Source of the DNA: Cycas panzhihuaensis
Lineage: Eukaryota > Cycadophyta
Length of the DNA stretch: 64,000 nucleotides
Direction: 5' to 3'
Assembly: GCA_023213395.1 (NCBI GenBank)
Contig: CM041465.1
Location: 12,710,001-12,774,000 of the forward strand
Shown in pieces: positions 24,500-34,742 of the stretch (its first letter is position 1; each line of letters opens with the position of its first letter). The position numbers were made by a program, and so were the translations under genes. Below the pieces are notes generated by a model. The model did not search any database. It was not told the origin of the DNA and saw only the letters and a program-made list of their open reading frames with translations.

Positions 24500-24945
24500 T
24501 TCAGACCTAGAACAAATAGAACATTTCTGATCTTTTTTCAATTCCCATCCAGATTTACAGAGATAGTTCCAATCCCTTTTATGTCAAGAGAATACTTATC
24601 ACCCAATTCTACTGATTTATCTATATTGTAGGGTTTCAAAGTTTCAAACTATTCTTCTCAATTTGTCATATGTTTGGAAGCTCCTGAATCTATATACCAT
24701 ATGTCCTTGTCTTTCATACTAGTAGCCAAGGTAGTGATGAAGGCAGTCTCTTCTTCCTCTTCATCTTTTTCTTTGCTGTAGCCTCTAAAGAGTCATTTTC
24801 CTTTCTGAATTTCACTTCGTCTTTGTGGACACTGATATGGATAGTGCCCACTTTGTCCACAATAACAACATATATCAAAGATTCTACAATTGCTGGCGAA
24901 ATATCTGGTTCTTCCACAGTTGACTAAGTGATTGATTATATGTGA
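24500..24945 (-). pseudogene. gag: Copia protease and tandem zinc knuckles (G), gag truncated
   Basis: The protease active site YIDSGASKHMTN lies at about 24,660-24,700. Upstream, in the frame containing CYCGQSGHYPYQCP (about 24,825-24,870), a second, damaged knuckle RYFASNCR precedes it. Two knuckles are unusual for copia, which usually has one. Recognisable gag ends near 24,945, so the capsid is missing. Confidence 0.8.
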
Positions 24946-25049
24946 TGATGATTATCCATTTATTACTAATTAATACTATGGAGTATATCTTCTTTTTTTC
25001 CTAATACAAAGCCATCTCATTCAATTTCTTTATTTGTCATATCATTTTC

Positions 25050-25069
25050 TATTTGTCATTATTTAAACT
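25050..25069 (+). repeat. Right copy of the 20-bp direct repeat flanking copia G
   Basis: Identical to 21,274-21,293. The upstream base differs (C here, T at the left) and the downstream base differs (T here, G at the left), so the identity is exactly 20 bp. Confidence 0.9.
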
Positions 25070-27689
25070 TGTCTTATTTGACTCCATTCACATGTTTTTC
25101 CTCATTTTAGGGTTCAAGTCTCATTGATTCTAACTTTATCAATTAATGTTTTAACTAAAAAGATTATTAGTAGACTGATTGATTTGAGGAAAAATTCTTT
25201 ATTTATTTCTTATTTTCTTTTGATTATGCTTTTAGTTATGTCAAAAATGAAACTTTATTAATGAAAAATTACCATCACATTTTATGAAGGAAATCATATT
25301 TTCAATTATGCTATTTATAAATTTTTTAATAGTAACATTGACTTCCCCCTTTTTTCTTAGTGAATGTCACCCAGATCTTTAGGGACTTGTCACCTAACCT
25401 TCCTTGACTATTTATTAACCTTTAAAGACCTATCCATATAGAATTTTAGTTGGATATTAGTAAGATCATGACAAAATTTTATGGCATAATTTTTGACTAA
25501 GATTGATTCCATGATCTAAGAGAGTTGGGGGTAGGAAAATGGGGAATCTAATAACATTATTTTAGTATCCATTAGCTATTGTAGACCTTGGTTGTGACCT
25601 TTTCTAAATAGAGTTTAGATTTTTTCTCGTTTTTCATCCTTCCCCAAGTAATTTATCTTTAATATTACCTAGTTTTTCTATGAGATTTAATATGTACCAC
25701 CCATATTGTTTAATATCTAATTAGGGATTCATCACTATGAGACCTAGTTAGACCTACTATGAGGAATCGTAGGCTACGTTTACCTTATCTCCATCTTAGT
25801 TCTTGAATTTTTCTTATTCATTCATTCATTGAAATTGATCTCATACAACGTTTACTACCTTTATTGTATTATTACCCTCTCTTCCAATATTGTTATCATC
25901 ATCCATACTATCCTCATGGCCTTAAGGATTTGATGGTTAAGTTTGGGTAGGAACTTGGCACTATTCTGAGGAAAATATTACTAGATTCAATTATCTTTTA
26001 AGGTAAAGTTAATTGATGTTATTATTAGTGGATCTTGTTATTAAATTTTAAAATAAAAAAATTGTTTCTCTTCTCTTGATTATTTGGCTTTCATCAACTT
26101 TGAATTTTCATGGTTCAATATTATGTTTGCCTAGATGTACATGATTTAATAGTTATATTAGAGTGATTATTATTCTTTGGTTTTCATTTCCTTCTAATCC
26201 ATAATGCTTTTGACCCTTCAAAGGGTTGGTAAATAGATTTCCAAGCACTTGAGAGGATGTATAATTAGATATTAGAAATAATTATTGATTTAAGTAGATA
26301 TTTTTCTCATATGAATGAAGTTATTTTATATTATCTGATAGTTTCTAGTCATTTTGGTTAGTTTCAAAGATTGCATGTAAGACATATTATCATTTTGCCT
26401 ATCTTTAGAATACATGTGTTTTGTTATCATACTCATTGAGTTTAACTTCAACACAAAGGAGGGATTCCAAGTGAGAAGGGTTATTTCAACATCAAATCTA
26501 GTTATTAGGTACATAAATCTCTTTCCTTTAAAGATCTTATTCTTTTCTTAGTTTCAAAACCATTCAAAGGTGAAGTAAAGAGAAAGAATCAAAGTGGGTT
26601 ATATTTTGCCCTTTACTTGTATACTTTGATTACTTTGGTTTATTTCATTATATATACATAAGAAAAGATAAATCTTCATCTTAAAAAGTTAACTTTAGTA
26701 AATCTAAGGTCAAAAATTATAATTGCATTAGTGCTTATTTCTTTTCTCTTTTGTTTTATTTGAGTGCACTTGACGAGTTAAATAAAATAAAAGAATAGGT
26801 GATAGGATAACCATAAGTACAACTTCTGTGCCTAGATCTCCCTTACCTCTTATGTCTTTTTACTTGTATTCAATTACATGCATGATGTTTAATGTCTCCA
26901 TATAAATGAAAGATACATATTAGTTGTTGTATATAACTTTACTTCAATATTAGACTTAGGTTTATTTTGATTTCTTATTTCATATAAACATTTCCATTTT
27001 GAATTACTACCATTGCTTTCCTTAAGAGTATATCCATAAGTGAGTGAGGACTCCTCATTAGGAGTTAGTGAAGTGGATTTAAATTTAGAATAATCACCAT
27101 AGTCACTCTATTGTGATTAGCCCAAAGTAAGCAAACTAAGTAGAGTAGATCTACAAGCTCCTAGGATAGTATCCAAGTGATCGATAAGCCAAGAAATTCC
27201 CCCATGAATCATGGCTTGTATGGTGTAGGAGAGAGGGTTTGAATGAGGATTTAATCACATGAATAATCATTAAATTAACTTTAAGAAAATAAATCACATA
27301 TTGCACCAGATGTGGCAAGTGGAGAACCCCTTTAAGGGAGAAAAAACCACCTCTAAATATAATAATTTTTATAATAATAATAGAGTAAATATATGACAAA
27401 TGGATTGTGATGATGATCTCATACTCTCTCTACTTTACCAGATAGGCTCCACTATGTACATGATAATACCAATAGGCCTTAATCTTCCAACCTACATAAT
27501 AATATCAACCCAACCTTTTTCACAATGTTGGGAAGATTCTTAAAATAAAGAAAAAGTAAGAGTTCATTAAAATGGATAGTCATCTATTTCATTGAACTAT
27601 ATAATTAAATAATAATACATCAATAAATTAACATTACAAAGTCAACTTTATAAAGATAACATTAGGAATTATTTCTAACATATGGGAGG
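25070..27689. other. Unassigned AT-rich DNA
   Basis: About 2.6 kb with no recognised domain. Short open frames at 26,326-26,514 and 27,151-27,399 lack any family signature. A TG...CA segment at 27,526-27,680 ending TTTCTAACA has LTR-like ends but no primer site, pair or target duplication. It probably includes distal remains of the minus-strand gypsy that becomes recognisable from 27,690 rightwards. Confidence 0.4.
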
Positions 27690-29460
27690 GGGAGTGCTAG
27701 GCCATGTTGGTTCCAACAATAAGTGATCATCACTTAGGTGATCTAGATGTGAGTTATAGACCAATTATATGGAATGAATGGCTAATGAAACCCCTTGAAA
27801 AAGGGATTTATGATAAGATGAATGCAAGGGAGATCATGCTCGCACAGTCTCAATAAAATCATATAAGTGTTGACAGATAATTAGGGTATTAAGCTTTGAC
27901 CAAAAGGACAAGGGATGTCCTTATGGGACATATCCCTCTAAGTAGAAGTAATGCTAGCCATCTACCTTGCAGGGGGTTATAAGTCCTCATCATTGAAGTC
28001 AAGGTCACCATAGATTACAAGGTAGCCATAGTAACCCAAACTAATAAGAGAAAAATAGACCCTATGCAACCTAAGGAATGGGAGGTCTATTTTAAGACAG
28101 AGGTCTAGTCATTTTAAGAAAGCTACCATGGAGGGATTAGGGGTATTAGAATCACTATCCATGGAATCAAAGATGGCTTGATAAGTGGAAGAGATATTCA
28201 AGGTAGAGGAGGCTCACTATCCATAGCTTAAACTTTCCCATCATGGACAAATTTAAGTTATCCCTATAAGGAAGAATAAATAGCCCCCATTTGATCTAAC
28301 TAAGGCCACCATAAAGAGGAGGTTATAAATAACATCAATGTTTAATATAATGATGTTTATTATGATAGTTTTATCTTCCAATGTTAAGGGTAGGGTAATG
28401 GTCCTAAGGGGGGGATTTCTTACTACTACCATACCCATAACACTTCCATGGATTAAGTTTAAGGGCCCCAATGCCCAACTTCTTAATCATTCAAATGGGC
28501 ATGGTATTTATCAAAGAGTTATTATATGCCACCATTCTCTTTAGGGTAAAGTTAGGAGTCTCAATCTTGATGGAAAAATGATAGTACCAATATAATTCAT
28601 TCTATTTAGGAGATGGTAGCTCACTTGGGTTGAATAAAATGATGGGTGAGCCTTGAGACATAGTAGTGATTGTATGGATAAGGGTTTTTTTATGAACTAG
28701 GGCTTCTAAGAGTATAGCTCATTGATCATGATAACTCTGTAAGATGTCCATTATAGACATGCTTATGGACAACACATGGAGCTCATCAACAATGGGAAAA
28801 GACTTCCCCTTGCTAATGGATTGGGAAAGAGCCCTTTAAAAGTTATAATAACTAGGGTAGATGGATATGATCTTCAAAATAATGAGGATTTTAGAGAGAG
28901 AAGGATTAGTAAGTGGTTGTTGAGATGTAGAGGCTTCCCCAGCTTCTTCGGTTACTTAGGAATGAGTCACTAGGTATACTTGAGTGGTTTCCAACATGTG
29001 GATAGGCCACTTTCCCTTGGAAATATGATATTGAATAAGAGGAAACTCCTTTTAAGATGTATACCTAGTTAGACTAGTTGAATCACCTTGGGCATTACCT
29101 TTATATTAATTAAGAGATAGGCTAAGAGGGGAAGGCATTCATTAAGGCTAGGAACACCCCTTACCTCATTGGTTTTGTGGTTGAGAAGGTGGATTGGGAG
29201 CATTATGTCTAAGAAAAATATCTTATTGGATTAGTTGGTCTAGTTTTGATTTGGAACTAGTTTGAGATAGAGGATCATAGGGTGATACTAGCTTAAGATG
29301 TAAAGTCTAGTAATCATTATCATCATGGGTATAATGGCTATTAATGACACACTATATATTCTTAAAAGGTGGTCAAGACTTCTTCTCTTAAGGAGGGTTG
29401 GGCCCTCCTCTTTTTAGGTCATGGATTAGGCACCCTGATCAATGGGCCTATACCCATAGG
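27690..29460 (-). pseudogene. gag: Gypsy gag C-terminus and protease (copy B minus arm)
   Basis: The open piece 28,253-28,471 reads LPLTLEDKTIIINIIILNID, matching LPLTLEGKIVLADVVVLDVD of element C (58,400-58,470), the C-terminal half of the retropepsin-like domain. The active-site region near 28,500 reads AYNNSLINTM where C has VDNGSSVNSM, so the catalytic Asp is lost. At 29,340-29,410 a segment matches the region around the C zinc-knuckle-like motif at 57,440-57,480. Confidence 0.7.
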
Positions 29461-29469
29461 ATAAAGCCT

Positions 29470-30240
29470 ATGGTTAAGGTATAAATTAGTTCAATTATAA
29501 TTTTAAGTCTTTAATTACTTAGTTAAATGAGTAAACAATAGATATGAATGAGTCCATTATTTTGTCTATTAGATAATATGATAACAATATTTTGGAGGCT
29601 AAAATTTTGACAAGTTGGTAGTGCAGTTTCCCCCCCAAACTTCCTTGGGGGGATCCAAGGGGGGCAAGAGCCCCCCTTGGCTAGGGAGAGCAGGGGTGCC
29701 AAAACCCCCATGCAAAGAGGAGGTTTGGGGGTAATATCCCCTAACCCAAAAATCTATCACTAAAAATCATACTAAATTGTAAAGAGAATTGGGGTCGTTC
29801 ATTCAAAATACCCCAGATTTGATGGTCAATATTTGTGCCTTATATGACTCTCTTATATAGCTCGATTTAGGGTGTTTTTTCATTATGTTGATTATATTTA
29901 ATGTATTGGATATACTATGAGGATTTAAGTGGCTTGTTGTTATTGTTGTGAGCATTCCTCTATAGATTATATACATTTCTCCATTCTTTGATAATAAAGA
30001 TCGATACCTTTCTTGTGTGGATAATTCCCTAACACACTATTAGGGTTTTACCATGTTATATTAGGTGTATATGTGATGCTTTGGCTTTCTTATTCACTTA
30101 TTATATTATCTTTGGTTTAAGAACTTGCATGTTAAATTTCAATTTTAATTCCTGTAACTAGTTGTAAAATAGTTTAGATCCTGGTGGTAGTTTCTAGTTG
30201 TTGGGACCTAGTTTACTTAACATTGATAATATTACTAATA
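29470..30240 (+). mobile_element. Possible solo LTR inserted in gypsy gag
   Basis: This block has no counterpart in element C, although gag homology is present on both sides (29,340-29,460 and 30,250-30,690). It has a strong GC-rich hairpin, a run resembling a transcription end (CTTTGATAATAAAG near 29,980) and no coding sequence, as expected of an LTR. I could not fix TG/CA ends or a target duplication, so the borders are approximate and the class is a guess. Confidence 0.4.
29655..29680. repeat. Perfect 11-bp GC-rich hairpin
   Basis: CCAAGGGGGGC (29,655-29,665), loop AAGA, GCCCCCCTTGG (29,670-29,680). A second smaller palindrome CCTTGG/CCAAGG overlaps it at 29,643-29,660. It is very unusual in this AT-rich neighbourhood. 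Confidence 0.95.
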
Positions 30241-30249
30241 CAGGACCTA

Positions 30250-30691
30250 GGATCTAATCACTATAGTTTTTATTCACATAAGGGAGGCAATTTCTCATGA
30301 TCGGGGGTAGGGTAAATAGGAGGATTTGATGATCTTCTTGAGACCAACTTGGATCTTAATAGATTTAGGGGTCAAGCATTTAATTATGGCCAAATCACAT
30401 GTCATTACCCCCATCTTAAGAACTTTGGCAAGAACCTTAGGGTGAAGGGAATTTACAAAAATATCTCTCTTTAAATCCTTAGGTAGAATGGACTTAAAAG
30501 AATGGATGTTATCATGGAATTACTAGATAAAATCACAGTTGAATTTATTCAATCCTTATTTAAGGGCGAGAGGGGCATTAACTCCGCTAACAATGGTTAT
30601 GCTACATCAAAGTAGTTGACAAAAGTGTCATCTAGATATTAGAAACACAATATTTATTAGGCAAGGAGATGATAAAACCATTTATACCACT
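30250..30691 (-). pseudogene. gag: Gypsy gag capsid core (copy B minus arm)
   Basis: The reverse complement is collinear with element C at 56,840-57,200: KWYKWFYHL against LKWFYHL, then VNYFDVA, KEIFL against RDLFV, and finally VSRR-type sequence. Several stops are present. It ends exactly at the LTR of the BRCT-carrying element, and the rest of gag resumes at 34,743. About 18 bases expected from the C alignment are missing at the junction. Confidence 0.75.
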
Positions 30692-30959
30692 TGTTACGGA
30701 CCTTTTTCCATAACTTGAGGAGACAACTAGTTTGAAAGGATTACACATGTGCATCGAAGATAAATGATAGTCAACAAACCAAATATATTTAATTAATAAA
30801 AATGAATAATGATGTACAATATATTAGAGGCCTTCATTTATAGGTGTATAATAGGCCTTTTCAATAAAAGGTCACAACTCTTTAGAAGATTTCTTTTCCA
30901 TTAATAAATAATTGATTAACCTTTAAGAGGGTTCATAACAATTCCTCCCCCTTGAGATG
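30692..30959 (-). repeat. 3' LTR and polypurine tract of the BRCT-carrying element
   Basis: LTR 30,692-30,940. The adjacent ATTCCTCCCCCTTGAGATG (30,941-30,959) is the reverse complement of a purine tract. Together with the following TTTCGCCCAAGAAAC it mirrors the polypurine-proximal sequence of element F (GGCGAAACATCTCAAGAGGGAGGA). Confidence 0.88.
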
Positions 30960-31317
30960 TTTCGCCCAAGAAACAAACTCGAATGATTGGTTGATCACTT
31001 CATTCAAGGTGGTTCATAACAAAAGGTTCTTCTTGAAATATTTCATCTTCAAAACCTGATAATGATTAGCTTGATGTCTCCTCTTACTAATAAAGGGATA
31101 TCATAATCATCTGATGTATGTCGTCGAGTCATATTTACTGGAACTTCAAATAATGAATATATATACAACAGCAAGCTTGAATAAGTTGACAAGATGGTGG
31201 GACAATTAGAATTCTTTGGTAGATGTCGATTACCAAATATTGAATTCCTATATAATTTTGCCTAAAAGACAAAGATGGTTTCCACAAAATCTTCCATTCA
31301 ATTTTGACTTTAAGTTG

Positions 31318-32760
31318 TTAATATATATAGTATTGTTTTGGAATGTATGGTTTAATACCACAGCTTGAAAACTTCTTAGATTTATTAGGAAATGAAATGG
31401 TTTTTGCTGACATTGGAAAATCCTTGGATACATATGATATAATTATTTGATTCATATTATTCGATTGATTAAGAAGTAAGCTTGATATTGTCGGTATTAG
31501 TAATTTTTCTTTAGATGGATCAAGAAATGTTATTAGTATTGGTTGATCCTTCTTTAATTGATCAGGTAATGTAGATATTACCACTTGTATTAGTGACCAT
31601 TTTGGTATATACTTGATACTTTTCTAAATTATTATGTTTTCTTTTGGGAACGATACTAACACTTTATCTTTGTTGGCTACTAATAAGCTATCCTTATTTT
31701 CCTATAGTATATTATTTTCTTCTTCTTGCATGCTCAAATCATGTGTTAGGATTATGATTTGATTTATAGACTCTTTTTCTTTCTATATTACATGATCTTA
31801 TATCCCAATAGATTTTAATATAGATGTGTCATCCTTATTTGTGCCATTGATAGGTTTATCCATATGTCTTTCATGATTAAATGAATTCTCTTGATACAAC
31901 TCTTGTAATTTTTTTACTTGTTCTTTTAATTTCTTGTATAATTCTAATAAGTAAGCATCATTAAGATTTACTAAAGTTAGAGAAGATTCTTTATGTTTAT
32001 CTCCACTTTCTAAATCTAAAATCTTTTCATTTCTTCCTAATTTTCCATAAGTCCTTGCTTCCATAAGTCCTTTCCTAGTCTTTGCTTTTGTTTGAAGAGG
32101 TCCATGTAAACCAGTAGAATAGTTGTATGAGTTTTGATTGTATGTTGTTAGTAGAGGTAGATTAACCTTTGCTTGAAAAAGTTCTTCTTCCCATCCACTT
32201 TTTAGGTAATTTTCTTTGCGAAGTAATGCCAAAGTTTTCAAATAGTCTTCAAGCCAATGATGGTTGACTAACTTAATTCCCATTTGTTTAGTAACCTTGT
32301 ATTTATCGCCTTCATACTTGTAACAAATGAGATGTGTTACTTCACTCATAATCAATGGCTTCATAAATTGTGTTCCCATTATCTCAACTAGTCTCATAAT
32401 GTCAGAATGATCTTTCCCTTAATATCTGGTTAAGCAAATGCATAAAGATTCACTACCTAGAATGCCCATCATATTTCTTATAGGTTTGTATAATATTTTA
32501 TCAGTATCTACAAGTAATCCACTAGCCAAACTATCTACAATCCATAAGTGTGTAACCAGTGCTTTTCCATCCATCCTAGCTATAGCACAGATAGGATTAT
32601 AATATGATAATTGGTAGACAATAACGTGAGTACAACTTGTGTCATATCATCTCATATTGAATGCCCCATTGCACACAATCTCTGTTGCATATTTGTTGTA
32701 TGCTGCAGGGTCAAATCTGACTAACACAAATCTTATTCCCTGAAATAATAGTCCTGTCAT
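31318..32760 (-). pseudogene. Captured host gene fragment with two BRCT domains
   Basis: One frame runs 481 codons from the ATG at 32,760 to 31,318 with about six internal stops and no frameshift. The first BRCT spans roughly residues 1-110 (GIRFVLVRFDP, SCTHVIV, ALVTHLWI) and the second roughly 120-190 (THLICYKYEGDKY, LVNHHWLEDYL, YLKSGWE). BRCT pairs usually bind phosphopeptides in DNA-damage and cell-cycle proteins; the order and spacing recall the N-terminal pair of a plant BRCT protein of the Arabidopsis AT4G02110 type (recognition from memory). The two domains are contiguous without an intron, which suggests an RNA-level capture. The C-terminal half (coiled-coil-like, then Ser/Ile/Lys-rich) is unrecognised. 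The TGA at 32,647 and the TAA near 32,417 sit where Arg and Gln are expected. Confidence 0.75.
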
Positions 32761-33731
32761 TTTGTTGTATGGATAGGAGTTTAGACAAGAGTATGCACCT
32801 TGATAAGAATGTAAAATTGTTAATAGTGTATGCCATAAGATTAATATAGGCAATAATAGTGGTGGCAAGTTTGAGGCACACTACTAAATAGTTATTCACC
32901 TGTGATATCCAATAATCGTTGTGGTATCCTTGGTTTAATATGCAGTGACTTAGATAGATGACAAATTGTTCTTATAATTCAATGTGTGAAACTAGTATAT
33001 ATTATACTTGGTCTATTTGATTTTGATGTTGCCTTCAGTCAAGTTATCACCACTTTATCCAATTACTTAACCTCTTTTTCTTTTTTCATTAATATATATA
33101 TATATATATATTTACACCCCCTTTTTTTTTCTTTTTTCAAAAATAAACATAATACGTAGGGCCGCTTCCAATAGTATAAAGTTGAATCTTAAAATAACTT
33201 TATTTGTAATGATATTATGACAATGTTACGGAGTTGTGTGGATTAATTAAATGATTGTTGTTTATATGCTCCGTATAAGTGAATGCATATTATGAGAGTA
33301 ATTGAACTAACAACAAACAAAAGTGGATCACACAATAGACAAACGAAACTAGATCACGTAATGGATGAAGGTGTAGAAGACCACGCAAAAACAAATAGAT
33401 GGGATCAAAGGGAAAATGGAAACAGAAGGAGTGAGGGTGAATATGGAGTTGGAGAAAATGAACAATGTAAATAGAACTTCTTGAAAAAGTATACAGTATA
33501 GATAGAAAAAAGGGGAATACATCACGCATCCAGGAGGTCAACACAGAAATTGAAGCTAGTTAAAATAATAATAATAATAATTTATTTATAAAATATAGAT
33601 TCAGCTTTGACCCAGGGTAGGTGTTGCCCCCTTTCAAACAGACCATAGGAGTCTTTATGAAGAACTATTAAAAACGCTGAACTACTGAAAATGATAGAAT
33701 AGAATAATGATGAGAATGATTATTATGGCAA

Positions 33732-33770
<39 letters not shown>

Positions 33771-34478
33771 CATTTGTATTTTAATGTATTTCTTAGCTAG
33801 TATGTTTATGATAGATATAATGTATAAAAAAGGAAAATAGATGAAGATGTTAATAGGTTGTGCCCTCTATTCTTGCTGAGGATGATAAGTAATCAACCAT
33901 CTTACGAATTATAATTTGCATCAAGTCTAAATATATATGGTTATAATATGTGATGCCTACCATTAATACAACTCTATGGCTTGTGGAATACTTTGCGTAG
34001 CATCCAAAATGACTTGTAGAATAGTTAACTTAGGCACTGGCCATAAATGAATAGTATATATGGATTGAACGCAACCCTTTGATGATGCTAAGATCCCTCA
34101 TGATTTGAGCTATGGGCAATGGATGATGGCTACAATTTAAAAGTGCCACTGAGAAACAACTCAAAGAAACGTAAGTGTTTGGAGATGAAATGTAGGAATG
34201 CATTGATTGGAACTTGATAGGGATTTGTAGGTGAGATGACAGGGATGTAGATTGCCACGATATTAATTAATAGGCATAGTAGGTAATGTGATTAATGGTA
34301 GCGTGATATGTTGATGAATACTAATCTCACCATCTATAGCATATATTAATATCCATAATGTATTATGTTAGAGTAATTTTAATAGAGATATTGATATATA
34401 TATGTTATCAGGAGGTTAGATGTCACACTCAATGCTTGTCACTTTTTCTAAGCACAAAATAAAAGGCCCAGAAGAGAT
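32761..34478 (-). other. Non-coding 5' part of the BRCT-carrying element
   Basis: About 1.7 kb between primer site and the BRCT frame. It contains an (AT)n tract at 33,734-33,767, a second at 33,092-33,111 and a TAA-type triplet run at about 33,563-33,582. Short open frames at 33,283-33,544 on both strands overlap each other and look like chance. No gag is recognisable. Confidence 0.6.
33734..33767. repeat. (AT)17 microsatellite
   Basis: 34 bases of uninterrupted AT dinucleotide, inside the leader of the BRCT-carrying element. Confidence 0.97.
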
Positions 34479-34742
34479 GCTCTGATACCACTTGTTATGA
34501 ACCCATCTCATAACTTGAAGATAATTCTAAAAAGCATAAGAGAGCACATGAGAACACTGAGGAAAGTTTGTAGTCAACAGACCAAATATATTTTATTGAT
34601 AAAATGAATGATGATGTATAATACATTAGAGGCCTTTATTTATAGGTGTATAATAGGCCCATTCAATAAAAGGTCACAACTCTTCAAAAGATGCCTTTTC
34701 CATTAATAAATAATTAATTAACCTTTAAGAGGATTCGTAACA
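34479..34742 (-). repeat. Primer-binding site and 5' LTR of the BRCT-carrying element
   Basis: GCTCTGATACCA at 34,479-34,490 is the reverse complement of the perfect iMet primer site. Two bases separate it from the 250-bp LTR at 34,493-34,742 (TGTTATGAACCC...GGATTCGTAACA). Confidence 0.92.

Larger units (their letters stand above)
21293..25049 (-). mobile_element. Ty1/copia element G, minus strand, missing its 5' end
   Basis: A 3' LTR at 21,293-21,485 is followed, on the minus strand going right, by RNase H, reverse transcriptase, integrase, protease and two zinc knuckles. Recognisable coding sequence stops near 24,945; most of gag, the primer site and the 5' LTR are missing. The next hundred bases are unassigned, then a 20-bp sequence identical to the left flank begins at 25,050. 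The domain order and the motifs VVYVDDML and YIDSGASKHM establish copia. Reading frames change several times and carry stops. Confidence 0.9.
30692..34742 (-). mobile_element. Non-autonomous LTR retrotransposon carrying a tandem-BRCT reading frame
   Basis: LTRs at 30,692-30,940 and 34,493-34,742 (249 and 250 bp) share the ends TGTTA...TAACA and long matching stretches. The exact reverse complement of the iMet primer site lies at 34,479-34,490, and a polypurine tract (minus strand) at 30,941-30,955. No gag, protease, polymerase or integrase is visible in the 3.5-kb interior. Instead it holds a host-like reading frame with two BRCT domains. It sits inside gypsy gag; no 5-bp duplication is visible. 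The LTR halves near the TG end are diverged, so the insertion is old. Confidence 0.85.

Noticed and set aside
27526-27680. TG...CA segment with TTTCTAACA end as an LTR
   Set aside because: No partner LTR, no primer site, no target duplication, and the purine tract beside it is on the wrong side for this orientation.
27704-27718. Palindrome TGTTGGTTCCAACA as a two-LTR junction
   Set aside because: Too short to distinguish from chance; the flanks are not LTR sequence that I can match elsewhere.
33283-33544. Overlapping opposite-strand frames in the BRCT carrier leader
   Set aside because: Mutually exclusive, low-complexity, near microsatellites, no family signature.
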